Origin: an uncultured Eubacteriales bacterium | GTDB taxonomy: Bacteria; Bacillota; Clostridia; Oscillospirales; Acutalibacteraceae | DNA: 44,240 nucleotides | Assembly: GCA_900316495.1 (NCBI GenBank) | Contig: ONDC01000005.1 | Coordinates: forward strand, 1-44,240 | Direction of reading: 5' to 3' | In this document: one piece after another, positions 24,878 to 34,447 of the stretch | Position numbering within the stretch: position 1 is the stretch's first letter | How the letters are laid out: each line of letters begins with the position of its first letter | Position numbers and translations under genes: made by a program | The notes under the pieces: generated by a model | The model's database searches: none | Told to the model about the DNA's origin: nothing | The model's input: only the letters and a program-made list of their open reading frames with translations

Positions 24878-24899
24878 GCCCGGATTGAATTGACCGGGC
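24878..24899 (+). other. Hairpin upstream of the ftsW ribosome site
   Basis: GCCCGG (24878-24883) pairs with CCGGGC (24894-24899) around a 10-nt loop, 8 nt before the AAGGAGGA ribosome site of ftsW. No convincing promoter was seen in 24737-24923, so how ftsW is transcribed past the terminator is unclear. Confidence 0.4.
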
Positions 24900-24923
24900 G
24901 CATCAGAAGGAGGATGAGAAAGA

Positions 24924-26354
24924 ATGGATTACGGTTCATCCGAGAAGCGCGCCAAGCGTTTGCCGGAACAGACGGCGGTGCTGACAGTGGGCGCCGATTC
25001 CGAAGCGTCAGAGCCGAGGGGCGGCAAATTCGCCGCGCTGCTTGACAGGCTGGGATTTGAAATCGATTACGGTGGAAGGAACAGAGAAAGGACTCCCGTA
25101 AAGCAGCTCCCCGGAAGGGCATGGAATGGAATGAAGGGCTTTGCGCACAACACAAGGAGTGTGTTTCTCAACAAGAAAATGGCCTATGACAAGCCGCTGT
25201 TCGTTCTGGTCATTGTACTGGTAGTGGTCGGTTTTGTCATGATGTCGTCGGCAAGCTATGCCTACGCGTACAGCCACAAAAACAACAGTATGTATTTTAT
25301 TTACAGGCAGCTCGTTTTTATCGTTCTGGGTGTTCTTGCCATGCTGCTGATGTCGACCATCTCTCCCGAAAAGGTGAAGGGGAAAACCTCGTATATTCTG
25401 TGGTTCGTGTCGCTGCTGATGCTTGTGGCGGTTCTTTTCATGGACAAGAAGAACGGCGTCCATCGCTGGCTGGGAATCGGCCCCTTCTCCTTCCAGCCCT
25501 CCGAAATCGCCAAGTTCACAGCCATTCTGGTTTGCTCTACGTATATTGCCTATCATTATAAAGAGATCAACGTGATGACGTACGGAAGCCGGGAGAGAAA
25601 GCAGAAGGCTTACAGAAGCAAAAAATTCAGATTTTTTTACAGTATTCACAGGAGCTTTATCACTGGCGTATGGCCGTTTCTCTGGCGCGTGCTGCCGATC
25701 CTTGTTTTGCTGATATTGGAGCCGCATCTTTCCTGCACGATCATTATTCTGCTCATTGTCGGCACCCTGATGCTTCTGGGAGGTACGCGCAGAGAATACT
25801 TTATCGCGTTGTTGGTTCTTGCGGCCATAGGCATCTATCTGATCGTGTTTTTAGGAGTGGTTCCGTACGGTAGGGCGAGAGTGGAAATGTGGCTTGATCC
25901 GTTTGCCGATATTCAGGGCGATGGCTGGCAGACCGTTCAGTCGCTTTACGCTATCAGCTCGGGAGGCATCTTCGGCGCGGGCTTCGGTAATTCCCGTCAG
26001 AAATTTATGTATATCGCCGAGCCGCAGAATGATTTCATCTTTGCCGTTGTATGCGAAGAGGTCGGTCTTGTCGGCGCTATTGTGATTATTCTAATTTTTG
26101 TTGCCTTTGTCTGGAGAGGCTTTGCTCTGAGTATTGCCAATCCCGACAGATTCTCCCGGTTCGTCGGAATCGGTATCACCTCTCAGATCGGCTATCAAAT
26201 GCTGCTGAATGTCGCGGTGGTCACCAACTTGGTTCCGAACACCGGTATCAGCCTTCCGTTCTTCAGCTACGGCGGCACCTCCATCACCATGCTGCTGGCG
26301 GAGATCGGGGTACTGCTGGCAATCTCGCGAGATTCGACCAACAAGGTAATGTGA
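24924..26354 (+). CDS. ftsW: Peptidoglycan polymerase FtsW (SEDS family)
   Basis: A 476-residue SEDS-family glycosyltransferase that polymerises lipid II at the division septum with its class B PBP partner. About ten membrane segments begin after an ~85-residue basic cytoplasmic N-terminus, which is longer than usual. Family motifs are GIGPFSFQPSEIAKF, GDGWQTVQSLYAISSGGIFGAG split by short turns, AEPQNDFIFAVVCEE and the C-terminal NTGISLPFFSYGGTS. A basic cytoplasmic loop (KQKAYRSKKFRFFYS) interrupts the middle. ATG at 24924 follows AAGGAGGA. Its stop overlaps the murG ribosome site. SEDS paralogues RodA/SpoVE are similar; the dcw position favours FtsW. Confidence 0.94.
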   Translation: MDYGSSEKRAKRLPEQTAVLTVGADSEASEPRGGKFAALLDRLGFEIDYGGRNRERTPVKQLPGRAWNGMKGFAHNTRSVFLNKKMAYDKPLFVLVIVLVVVGFVMMSSASYAYAYSHKNNSMYFIYRQLVFIVLGVLAMLLMSTISPEKVKGKTSYILWFVSLLMLVAVLFMDKKNGVHRWLGIGPFSFQPSEIAKFTAILVCSTYIAYHYKEINVMTYGSRERKQKAYRSKKFRFFYSIHRSFITGVWPFLWRVLPILVLLILEPHLSCTIIILLIVGTLMLLGGTRREYFIALLVLAAIGIYLIVFLGVVPYGRARVEMWLDPFADIQGDGWQTVQSLYAISSGGIFGAGFGNSRQKFMYIAEPQNDFIFAVVCEEVGLVGAIVIILIFVAFVWRGFALSIANPDRFSRFVGIGITSQIGYQMLLNVAVVTNLVPNTGISLPFFSYGGTSITMLLAEIGVLLAISRDSTNKVM

Positions 26355-26370
26355 AAGGAGCAGATGATTG

Positions 26371-27501
26371 ATGAAGGTACTGTTGTCCGGCGGAGGAACG
26401 GCGGGTCATATCAATCCCGCGCTTGCCATCGCCGATACCATTAAGAGGAATCTTCCTGACGCGGAAATCCTGTTTGTTGGCACCCCGTCGGGCATGGAGG
26501 CAAAGCTTGTCCCCCAGGCGGGCTTTGCTTATACCTCCATGCCGATGTCCGGCTTTCAGCGGAAGCTGACGCTGGAAAATGTGAAACGCAATCTGGAAAC
26601 CGCGGGGCATCTCATTCTCTCGGAACCCCGCGCGGCAAAAATCATCCGGGAGTTCAATCCGGATATTGCCATCGGCACAGGCGGATACGTATGCGGCCCC
26701 GTGCTTCGCAAGGCGGCTCAGATGGGCGTTCCGGTGCTGGTGCATGAGTCGAATGCCTTTCCGGGCATGACGGTCAAGATGCTGGCTCGCTACTGCGATT
26801 ATGTAATGCTCGCGGTGGAGGACGCCAAGACACGCATTTCCGCCGACACGGAATTTGTGGTGACGGGGAATCCCGTCCGTGCCGAGGTGTTGGAGTACAA
26901 CCGCGCGCGGGCGCGTAAGGAGCTTAAGCTGGATGAACGTCCGCTGATCGTTTCCTTCGGCGGATCCCTGGGGGCGAGAACCATCAACGAATCCATGCTC
27001 GACCTTCTTGTGCGCAGCGCGAAGGACGGCAGGTACCAGCATATTCACGGCTACGGAAAATACGGCAGTTTTGTACTTGACGAGCTGAAGGAGAGAGGCG
27101 TAGACCTTGCAAGCTGCCCGAATCTCGATGTGCGCGAATACATAAGCGACATGCCGCGCGTCATGGCTGCTGCCGATCTGGTGATCTGTCGTTCGGGCGC
27201 TATGGCGCTGACCGAGATACAGGCACTTGGCAAGGCGGCGATACTCATTCCGTCGCCGAATGTCGCGGAGAATCATCAGTATTACAACGCGAAGGCGATG
27301 GTCGACCGCGGCGCCGCCGATATGATTGTGGAGAAGGACATTACGCCGCAGCTGCTCACAGAGAAAGCGGATAAGCTGGCGGGAGACAGGGCGAAGCTGG
27401 AAGAGATGTCGGGAAATGCGCGGGATATGGCGATTCTTGATTCAAGAGAGAGAATCTTCAAGGTAGTGTGCGATACGCTCAAGAAGCACGGAAAGATGTA
27501 G
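26371..27501 (+). CDS. murG: UDP-GlcNAc--undecaprenyl-pyrophosphoryl-MurNAc-pentapeptide transferase
   Basis: Membrane-associated GT-B glycosyltransferase that adds GlcNAc to lipid I to make lipid II. The 376 residues include the glycine-rich GGGTAGHINPALAIAD (residues 8-23), GTGGYVCGP, HESNAFPG, SFGGSLGAR and the donor-site RSGAMALTE. ATG at 26371 is 10 nt after AAAGGAG (26354-26360). It is 16 nt after ftsW and directly before the divIB-like gene. murC and murB, often found around here, are not present. Confidence 0.97.
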   Translation: MKVLLSGGGTAGHINPALAIADTIKRNLPDAEILFVGTPSGMEAKLVPQAGFAYTSMPMSGFQRKLTLENVKRNLETAGHLILSEPRAAKIIREFNPDIAIGTGGYVCGPVLRKAAQMGVPVLVHESNAFPGMTVKMLARYCDYVMLAVEDAKTRISADTEFVVTGNPVRAEVLEYNRARARKELKLDERPLIVSFGGSLGARTINESMLDLLVRSAKDGRYQHIHGYGKYGSFVLDELKERGVDLASCPNLDVREYISDMPRVMAAADLVICRSGAMALTEIQALGKAAILIPSPNVAENHQYYNAKAMVDRGAADMIVEKDITPQLLTEKADKLAGDRAKLEEMSGNARDMAILDSRERIFKVVCDTLKKHGKM

Positions 27502-27524
27502 ATGGGTAAGGAGATGTGAAACGA

Positions 27525-29159
27525 TTGGGCAGTAAAAAGAAAAAGGGCAGCAAGGCGAGCGTTGACAGCCGCGTAGAGGCTGCCCAACCGGTCGGGAAGG
27601 ACATGTCAAAGTATGCGAGGGCATACAGCAATAAATCCAAGATCAATTACGCGGAGCTGAAGCTTGTCCGTCCGGGGCAGACAAAGACGTCCGATTCTTC
27701 TGAGGGCGGAAGGACAGAGAAAAAACAAAAGCGTACCGGAGCGCCGGGAAACGGAAAAGCGGCCAAAAAGAACGTAGAGAAAGAAAACAAAGTAAAGAAA
27801 TCCGCGAAGAAAAGCAGTAAGGAAAAAAAGGTCAAGAAGGACGTTGCGGGCGGCGCCAAGAGTGTCGCAACCGAAAAAGCCGTCAACACACCGGGCATGA
27901 CGGCGGAGGAGAGATACAGCAGCGCGCTCGGCAGGGAGGATCATTACAGCTCGGCGGTCGAGAAGTATTATCTGAAATACCCTGACGCAAAGAGACCCGA
28001 TAAGCCCTCCGTTCCCCGTCGTGCTTCCGATACTCCCAAAAAAAAGAAGAGACGTTCTTCCGCTGAGGCGGCGGCCGGACAAGGTAAGCGCTCGATAGCG
28101 GAAATAGCTGCCAGGAACAAAGGAACCACCTCGGTCAGGAAGCACGCAAGGGCGGCCGAAAAAGCCAAGGCACGCGGCGTGATCTCTCCCAAGGTGGCAA
28201 ACCGTCCCTTTTTCCCCCGCAAAAGGAAGCGCTCCGGCGCATTGAACGTACTGATGATCACGGTGCTGCTTGTGTTTCTGGCGTCGGTTGGCGTGACGGT
28301 CTTTTTCAATGTCAAAGCGGTCAGGGTGACAGGGGACAATCCCTACGGCGAGGCAAAAATAAAGAAGATTTGCAGCATCCGCCAGGGAAGCAACATTCTG
28401 TTTCTCAGCACCGATGAGATGGAAAGAAAAGTGGAGAAGGAGCTGCCGTACATCTCGGAATGTACCGTCCAACGGAAGCTCCCGTCGTCGGTAGTGATCA
28501 GCGTCAAGAAGGCAGACGTCCTGGGCGCGATACAGACATCCCCCGGTCAGTGGTCGGTTCTCAGCACAGAGGGAAAGATTTTGGAGACAGTGACCAATCA
28601 GACCGGCACAACCGAAGGCGATCAGTCCGATGCGGTGACGTATACGCCCGAATTCAGCACGGTGGAGGAGTTTGCCGAATCGAGGAAAATCCCCCTTCTG
28701 ACGGGTTATGACGTCGATGACGACGGGAATGGGCATATCACGGATGAGAAACAGCTGACCTGCATCCGTCTGTTTGCTGACATCAAGAAGGCTTTCGCGT
28801 CGCACAAAATGAAGCTTTCGTCCATCTCGTTCAGTGGCAGAGGCTATGAAGCGGATTATGACGGAAGGATCACGATCGTATTCGGCAAGGAAATCGACGC
28901 CAAGACGATCTCTCACCGTTTGGATGAGGTACACGCGCTGATCTTTGACAAGGGGTATATTGCCGAAAATGAAATGGGCGAAATCAAATTCAACGGAAGC
29001 AGCGTGTATTTCAGACAGGCGTATGAGGTGTCCGAAGAGGATGTTCAGCGTATTCATGAACAGAGACGCGAAAACAACCGCAAACAGCTCTTTGAAATGG
29101 CGGAAATATTCATGAAAACCGGCGATGACTGGGTGAACGGCGGAATACAGATGGAATAA
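27525..29159 (+). CDS. ftsQ: Cell division protein FtsQ/DivIB with a very long Lys-rich N-terminus
   Basis: A ~545-residue bitopic protein, about twice the usual 250-300. The N-terminal ~240 residues are cytoplasmic, low in complexity and strongly basic (runs of Lys/Arg with Ala and Ser). One membrane segment follows (VLMITVLLVFLASVGVTVFF, about 245-265), then a POTRA domain starting FNVKAVRVTGDNPY, and a beta domain. A short helical tail (HEQRRENNRKQLFEM) closes it. DivIB/FtsQ links FtsL/DivIC to the septal synthases. The start is either TTG at 27525 (11 nt after AAGGAG, 27508-27513) or GTG at 27516 (2 nt after it); the wider spacing matches other genes here. It is 23 nt after murG. ftsA does not follow. 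Confidence 0.9.
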   Translation: MGSKKKKGSKASVDSRVEAAQPVGKDMSKYARAYSNKSKINYAELKLVRPGQTKTSDSSEGGRTEKKQKRTGAPGNGKAAKKNVEKENKVKKSAKKSSKEKKVKKDVAGGAKSVATEKAVNTPGMTAEERYSSALGREDHYSSAVEKYYLKYPDAKRPDKPSVPRRASDTPKKKKRRSSAEAAAGQGKRSIAEIAARNKGTTSVRKHARAAEKAKARGVISPKVANRPFFPRKRKRSGALNVLMITVLLVFLASVGVTVFFNVKAVRVTGDNPYGEAKIKKICSIRQGSNILFLSTDEMERKVEKELPYISECTVQRKLPSSVVISVKKADVLGAIQTSPGQWSVLSTEGKILETVTNQTGTTEGDQSDAVTYTPEFSTVEEFAESRKIPLLTGYDVDDDGNGHITDEKQLTCIRLFADIKKAFASHKMKLSSISFSGRGYEADYDGRITIVFGKEIDAKTISHRLDEVHALIFDKGYIAENEMGEIKFNGSSVYFRQAYEVSEEDVQRIHEQRRENNRKQLFEMAEIFMKTGDDWVNGGIQME

Positions 29160-29308
29160 CGGGAAAGTGCCGGATTTACGCTGAATTGCTTGATGATTGC
29201 TACAAAGATCATCTGGAATTGAGGACGGCGGTTGTCATTTTGCATATAATTCCGCAAAAAGTCGAAAAAAAAATTTATCCCGGCAGGTCATTTTTTATAA
29301 ATTAGCTA

Positions 29309-29337
29309 TTGAAATTTTGTTTCCAATAAGGTATAGT
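29309..29337 (+). promoter_or_regulatory. Promoter of ftsZ
   Basis: TTGAAA (29309-29314), 17-bp spacer, TATAGT (29332-29337). The ~90-nt leader carries a small hairpin GGACG-CTATTT-CGTCC (29379-29394). It gives ftsZ a promoter separate from the dcw operon. Confidence 0.75.
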
Positions 29338-29433
29338 ATTATTCAGACATGTAAAAATGAAGGAATGTGAGTAGAGGGGGACGCTATTTCGTCCATACTT
29401 GCTCCTAAAATCCGAAGCAGGAGGAATATTAAA

Positions 29434-30561
<1,128 letters not shown>

Positions 30562-30586
30562 TTCTCTACGGTATCATTGTATTTAT

Positions 30587-30628
30587 CACCGGCACAGGTT
30601 TTTCCGAAAATCTGCGCCGGTGTTTTTG
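30587..30628 (+). terminator. Terminator after ftsZ
   Basis: Stem CACCGGCACA (30587-30596) with TGCGCCGGTG (30613-30622), one mismatch, followed by TTTTTG. Confidence 0.88.
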
Positions 30629-30667
30629 TGTTGTCACAAATACGATTTGATTGATACGATTGAAACA

Positions 30668-30719
30668 CACGTCGGCAGGAGAAGCGTTTTGCCCATTCCC
30701 GCCGGCGTGCGATTTTTTT
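30668..30719 (+). terminator. Second terminator after ftsZ
   Basis: Stem CACGTCGGC (30668-30676) with GCCGGCGTG (30701-30709), one G-T wobble, then CGATTTTTTT. With the previous hairpin it forms a tandem terminator that insulates ftsZ from the next gene. Confidence 0.7.
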
Positions 30720-30757
30720 ACAATCTTGCAACACTTCTTTATTTTTCCTGAGCCTTG

Positions 30758-30766
30758 TGTTATAAT
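30758..30766 (+). promoter_or_regulatory. Extended -10 promoter of the nucleoside phosphorylase gene
   Basis: TGTTATAAT (30758-30766) is a perfect extended -10; the region 17 bp upstream (TTTATT-like) is a poor -35. The start codon is 20 bp downstream. Confidence 0.5.
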
Positions 30767-30786
30767 TGTTCTGAAAAGGCTATATC

Positions 30787-31578
30787 ATGATAATGAACGG
30801 CGGTGCTGCAGCAATGAATGAAGAAATCATGTATCATATCGGGTTGTCCACAAGCGTTCGGGCGAAATATGCCATTCTTCCCGGCGATCCCGGAAGGGTG
30901 CCGAAGATCGCGGCTTATCTTGACGACCCGCGGGAGTTGGGCTTTAACAGGGAATTCCGCACATTTTCGGGAAAGCTCTGCGGGGAGACGGTGCTTGTCA
31001 CATCTACCGGAATAGGCGGACCGTCGGCGGCTATCGCGGTTGAAGAGCTTATCAGGCTGGGAGTCGATACGTTTGTGAGGGTCGGCACCTGCGGCGGCAT
31101 GAACGAAAAGGTCTGCGCGGGGGACGTTGTGATTGCTACCGGCGCGATACGCATGGAGGGCACCAGCCGCGAATACCTTCCCATAGAATTCCCCGCCGTC
31201 GCCGACTTCGGCCTTGTGAGGGATATGGTAGAAGGCGCAAAGGCTCTCGGATTGCCGTATCACACCGGCGTGGTGCAGAGCAAGGATTCCTTCTACGGGC
31301 AGCATTCCCCGCAGAGTATGCCAAACGGCGCGGAGCTGCTCCGCAAGTGGGACGCGTGGATCGCAGGAGGTTGTCTGGCGTCCGAGATGGAGGCGGCGGC
31401 GATTTTCTCGGTTGCTGCGGCAAGAAACGTCCGCGCCGCGGCGCTCTTCCATGTTGTCTGGAACCAGACGCGTCGCGACAGGCTCGGGGATGATTCCGAA
31501 TCGCATGACACGGATCGCGCTATCAGAACGGCGATTGAGGGATTGAAGTTCACCATTTCTGCCGATCAATCTGTCTGA
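30787..31578 (+). CDS. udp: Uridine phosphorylase-type nucleoside phosphorylase
   Basis: A 263-residue NP-I family enzyme that splits uridine (or a related nucleoside) with phosphate into base and ribose 1-phosphate. Alignment by eye to E. coli Udp is good along the chain: ILPGDPGRVPKIA, TSTGIGGPSAAIAVEELIRLG, FVRVGTCGGMNE, LPIEFPAVADF, SKDSFYGQ and the ribose-binding SEMEAAAIFSVAA. ATG at 30787 is 7 nt after AAAAGG; later in-frame ATGs at 30793 and 30814 are less well placed. It is transcribed alone, between ftsZ and a DivIVA-like gene. The exact nucleoside preference cannot be fixed from sequence. Confidence 0.9.
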   Translation: MIMNGGAAAMNEEIMYHIGLSTSVRAKYAILPGDPGRVPKIAAYLDDPRELGFNREFRTFSGKLCGETVLVTSTGIGGPSAAIAVEELIRLGVDTFVRVGTCGGMNEKVCAGDVVIATGAIRMEGTSREYLPIEFPAVADFGLVRDMVEGAKALGLPYHTGVVQSKDSFYGQHSPQSMPNGAELLRKWDAWIAGGCLASEMEAAAIFSVAAARNVRAAALFHVVWNQTRRDRLGDDSESHDTDRAIRTAIEGLKFTISADQSV

Positions 31579-31631
31579 CGACAGGTTTTTATTAAAAAAA
31601 TATAAAAAATTAAATAATTATGAAAATAATA

Positions 31632-31659
31632 TTGAATTATTCTGAGAGTATGCTATAAT
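31632..31659 (+). promoter_or_regulatory. Promoter of the DivIVA-like gene
   Basis: TTGAAT (31632-31637), 16-bp spacer, TGCTATAAT extended -10 with TATAAT at 31654-31659, within an AT-rich gap (31579-31740). Confidence 0.7.
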
Positions 31660-31740
31660 TAAACTAAATTATTATCTTGCGATAGTTTACGCTTTTATTT
31701 TCTCATAGATATACCTTAACAGGAAGGGGGATGCACTACC

Positions 31741-33402
31741 GTGGATTATTCGGGCAACAGATTTCGCAGGCGTTTTGTGGGCTATGACCGCAGCGCCGTT
31801 GATATGGAATTTGAAAAGCTGCTCAGTCAGGTCGATGAAGAGGTTGACAAAAACGAACAGCTGAAGAAGGAGATCAGTGATCTTAAGGAAGAACGGCGCG
31901 ACTGGGAATATGCCAAGCGCACGCTTGAAGAGGAACGCACCGCGATTTCGCGTGATCGTGCATCGCTTGCCGAATCGGTAAGCTCTATCTCCGGCAAGGT
32001 CGCAGAGCTGGAAAACAGCCTTTCATCGGCAAAGGTTGCCAACGAAGCGCTGCAGAACAAGGTTGACGCCACCACATCGGAAAAGAATCAGTTGCAGCTC
32101 CGTCTGGATACGGTTCAGGAGCGCAACCGCGAGTTGACGCTGCGTGAGCGTCAGTTTGACGAGATAGAAAAGTCAGTTTCCTCCATAATGTCGGTCACCA
32201 AGCGCGCGACCGACAGACTCTTCCAGAAGTCAGTGGAGAATCAAGAGAATGTCATCCGCATTGCCGGAGACGCGGCGCAGGAGGCTGCGATGATCCGCGC
32301 CGACCTCACTGCCGCCCGTGACGACATGAATCTTGCGTTTGACGAATTCCAGGACAGGATAGACAAGATAGACGCCTCCCTCACCGGCGCGGTGCATAAG
32401 CTGGTCGCTATCAAGCACGACAGCGGATTGAAGCCCAAGAATGCCGACGCGACGATCGAGAGCGAGGTGGAGCGTCTGCTCTCCATGAGAGCGGGCGAGA
32501 TAGACTATTCCGACGGAAAGGGATATGCCGTTCCGGTGTTGGGACCTTACAGCGCGAAGTTCATTGCCGACGCAGCCAAGAAGGTCAATGCCGGTGAGAC
32601 AGAGGGCAATCCGCCCTATCAGCAGAATGCCGCTCAGAAAGAGCCGCCCTATGCCCGCCCCGACATAAGCGACGAAAAGCAGGATGCCAAGCCGACGATC
32701 AAGAGAAGCTATCCCACCAATTTTGAGTCGTCCGACGCCTCCATCAGAGAAGCCAACAAGATACTTGACGCGGCGGATGACGCTGCCGAGCAGAAAAATT
32801 ATGTTCCGCTGATGCAGCAGGTCAATCAGCAGCCTACCCCGCCGCCTGTCTACCAGCCGGTCTATAATCCCTTTATCGCCCAGCCCTACACGCCGCCGAC
32901 GCATTATGCCCCTCCGCCAAGACAGAATCCCATAGGCTTCGACTATCAGGAGGAGCCGGAAGAGCCTGAAAAAACGGAGGAACAGCCTGAGCAGGTCGAT
33001 ACGCCGATCAATCCCTATTCTGACGGCGGATATGAGCGGGTGGACATCAGCAAGCTGAGCAATGTCGGCCCCACCATCAATATGAACACGCCGGAGCTTC
33101 AGTATCTTCCGTTACAGCAGGTGCCGCAGTATGCCTTTGACGGTTCGCCTGTGCAGATGACTATGAATATCGGACAGCCCGTGGTAGACGCGACAAACGG
33201 AACGGCCTACCAGTATTCCGCCAATATGCCGACATTTAACCCGAATGTGCCTGTGGTATCAGCGGATGCGGAGCGGACGCAGTCCGTTGAAGAGCAGCCG
33301 AAGGAGGAGACGACCTCCGCCAAGAGGGTTGAGGTCACCAAAAAGGTGCGTCAGGTGCCGGTCAGCGAAAAGGTGAGGATCACGGTGCGCCACGGCAAGT
33401 AG
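31741..33402 (+). CDS. Large DivIVA-like coiled-coil protein with disordered C-terminus
   Basis: A 553-residue cytoplasmic protein of unassigned function. The first ~30 residues (FRRRFVGYDRSAVDMEFEKL) resemble the membrane-binding/GYD segment of DivIVA and GpsB. Residues ~30-150 form a long coiled coil (many E/K/L/R heptads), with further helical segments to ~255. From ~285 on it is disordered and rich in Pro, Gln, Tyr and Glu (for example QQPTPPPVYQPVYNPFIAQP). A short basic end (VEVTKKVRQVPVSEKVRITV) closes it. GTG at 31741 follows GGAAGGGGGAT. DivIVA proteins mark curved membrane at septa and poles, and the gene lies two genes past ftsZ, so a polar or septal scaffold is a reasonable inference. 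No enzymatic motif is visible. The stop lies within a 13-bp-period duplication (GCCACGGCAAG at 33389 and 33402). Confidence 0.8.
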   Translation: MDYSGNRFRRRFVGYDRSAVDMEFEKLLSQVDEEVDKNEQLKKEISDLKEERRDWEYAKRTLEEERTAISRDRASLAESVSSISGKVAELENSLSSAKVANEALQNKVDATTSEKNQLQLRLDTVQERNRELTLRERQFDEIEKSVSSIMSVTKRATDRLFQKSVENQENVIRIAGDAAQEAAMIRADLTAARDDMNLAFDEFQDRIDKIDASLTGAVHKLVAIKHDSGLKPKNADATIESEVERLLSMRAGEIDYSDGKGYAVPVLGPYSAKFIADAAKKVNAGETEGNPPYQQNAAQKEPPYARPDISDEKQDAKPTIKRSYPTNFESSDASIREANKILDAADDAAEQKNYVPLMQQVNQQPTPPPVYQPVYNPFIAQPYTPPTHYAPPPRQNPIGFDYQEEPEEPEKTEEQPEQVDTPINPYSDGGYERVDISKLSNVGPTINMNTPELQYLPLQQVPQYAFDGSPVQMTMNIGQPVVDATNGTAYQYSANMPTFNPNVPVVSADAERTQSVEEQPKEETTSAKRVEVTKKVRQVPVSEKVRITVRHGK

Positions 33403-33443
33403 CCACGGCAAGAGGCTCTTTTTTTGGAAAGAGGGTTTTCAAA

Positions 33444-34094
33444 GTGATCAAAATACTGTATTCCGATCCACAGGTGGTTGTCTGTGTCAAGCCGGTGGGC
33501 GTGGTGTCACAGTGCGACGGGGAGGAGGACATGTCCGCCCTGCTGAGAGCGGAGCTGGGCGGGGAGTTTTTCCCCGTTCACCGGCTCGACAGAAATGTGG
33601 GCGGCGTGATGGTGTTCGCGCGGACGGCGAGGGCGGCCGCTTCGCTTTCGGCGCAGATACAGGCGGGCGACTTTGTCAAGCGGTACCTCGCCGCGGTAAG
33701 CGGCGTCCCCTCACCCGAAGAGGGGGAGATGCGCGACCTGCTCTTCAAGGATTCCCGCAGCGGCAGGAGCTTTGTGGTTGACCGCGCGCGGAAGGGAACA
33801 AAAGAGGCGCGGCTTGTCTACCGCACGCTTGACAGCGCGGAGGGAAAATCGCTCGTGCTGGTGCGGCTCTTCACGGGACGCACGCATCAGATCAGGGTGC
33901 AGTTTGCCTCCCGGCAGATGCCGCTGCTCGGCGACGGCAAATACGGCAGCCGCGACAAGGACTGCCGTATCGCGCTCTGGTCCTACCGGCTCACCTTCGC
34001 CCATCCGTCAAACGGGCAGCCGCTCGGATTCTGCGCCCTGCCGGATCTGTCGGCATATCCGTGGAGGCTGTTTGATTTTGAGAACAACACATAA
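33444..34094 (+). CDS. RluA-family RNA pseudouridine synthase
   Basis: A 216-residue enzyme that isomerises uridine to pseudouridine in rRNA or tRNA. The catalytic motif HRLD is present in FPVHRLDRNVGGVMVFA; the RluA-typical KRYLAAVSG, GRTHQIRVQFAS and LLGDGKYG follow. It has no N-terminal S4 domain, as in RluA/RluC-like short forms. The start is GTG at 33444 after GAAAGAGGG. It follows the DivIVA-like gene by 41 nt, possibly co-transcribed, although a T-run (33418-33425) lies between. It converges on the rpsR operon. The exact target uridine is not predictable from sequence. Confidence 0.92.
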   Translation: MIKILYSDPQVVVCVKPVGVVSQCDGEEDMSALLRAELGGEFFPVHRLDRNVGGVMVFARTARAAASLSAQIQAGDFVKRYLAAVSGVPSPEEGEMRDLLFKDSRSGRSFVVDRARKGTKEARLVYRTLDSAEGKSLVLVRLFTGRTHQIRVQFASRQMPLLGDGKYGSRDKDCRIALWSYRLTFAHPSNGQPLGFCALPDLSAYPWRLFDFENNT

Positions 34095-34138
34095 AAAAAC
34101 GGCATACAACAGGCAATGCTGCCGTATTGTATGCCGTA
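34094..34138 (-). terminator. Terminator of the rpsF-ssb-rpsR operon
   Basis: 11-bp perfect stem ACGGCATACAA (34100-34110) / TTGTATGCCGT (34128-34138) with an inner GGCA/TGCC stem. On the minus strand it is followed by TTTTTTT, so it acts on the ribosomal operon. The plus side lacks a T-run. Confidence 0.88.
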
Positions 34139-34153
34139 GCTTGTAAAAATCAA

Positions 34154-34393
34154 TCAGTCAGCGGTATAGGGCATGAGCGCGACGTGACGTGCGCGCTTGA
34201 TGGCCACTGTGAGCTGACGCTGGTGGAAGGCGCATGTGCCGGTGACTCTGCGGGGCAGAATCTTGGCTCTCTCAGAGACATATCTTCTGAGTCTGTTGAC
34301 GTCCTTGTAATCAATTTCCTTGATGTTTTCCACACAGAAAGTGCAAACCTTCTTGCGGCCCTTGCGGCCTCTGCGTTCGGGTCTGTCAGCCAT
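34154..34393 (-). CDS. rpsR: 30S ribosomal protein S18
   Basis: A 79-residue basic ribosomal protein that binds S6 and 16S rRNA on the platform of the small subunit. Family pattern: [60 protein letters not shown], given here only as its span from residue 17 to 76. A CXXC pair (C17, C20) occurs, as in some zinc-associated S18 forms, with a third Cys in GTCAFHQ. The minus-strand ribosome site AAGGAGG is close to ideal. It is last in the conserved rpsF-ssb-rpsR operon, 54 nt after ssb. Confidence 0.97.
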   Translation of the reverse strand: MADRPERRGRKGRKKVCTFCVENIKEIDYKDVNRLRRYVSERAKILPRRVTGTCAFHQRQLTVAIKRARHVALMPYTAD

Positions 34394-34447
34394 GATGAAT
34401 CCTCCTTACGTAATTAAGTGTCATGCAATCATACAAATTCGAGTTTG

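Noticed and set aside
27606..29057. A 483-codon open frame antisense to the divIB-like gene
   Set aside because: It mirrors the Lys/Ala-rich coding strand, shows no recognisable domain and has no start signal.
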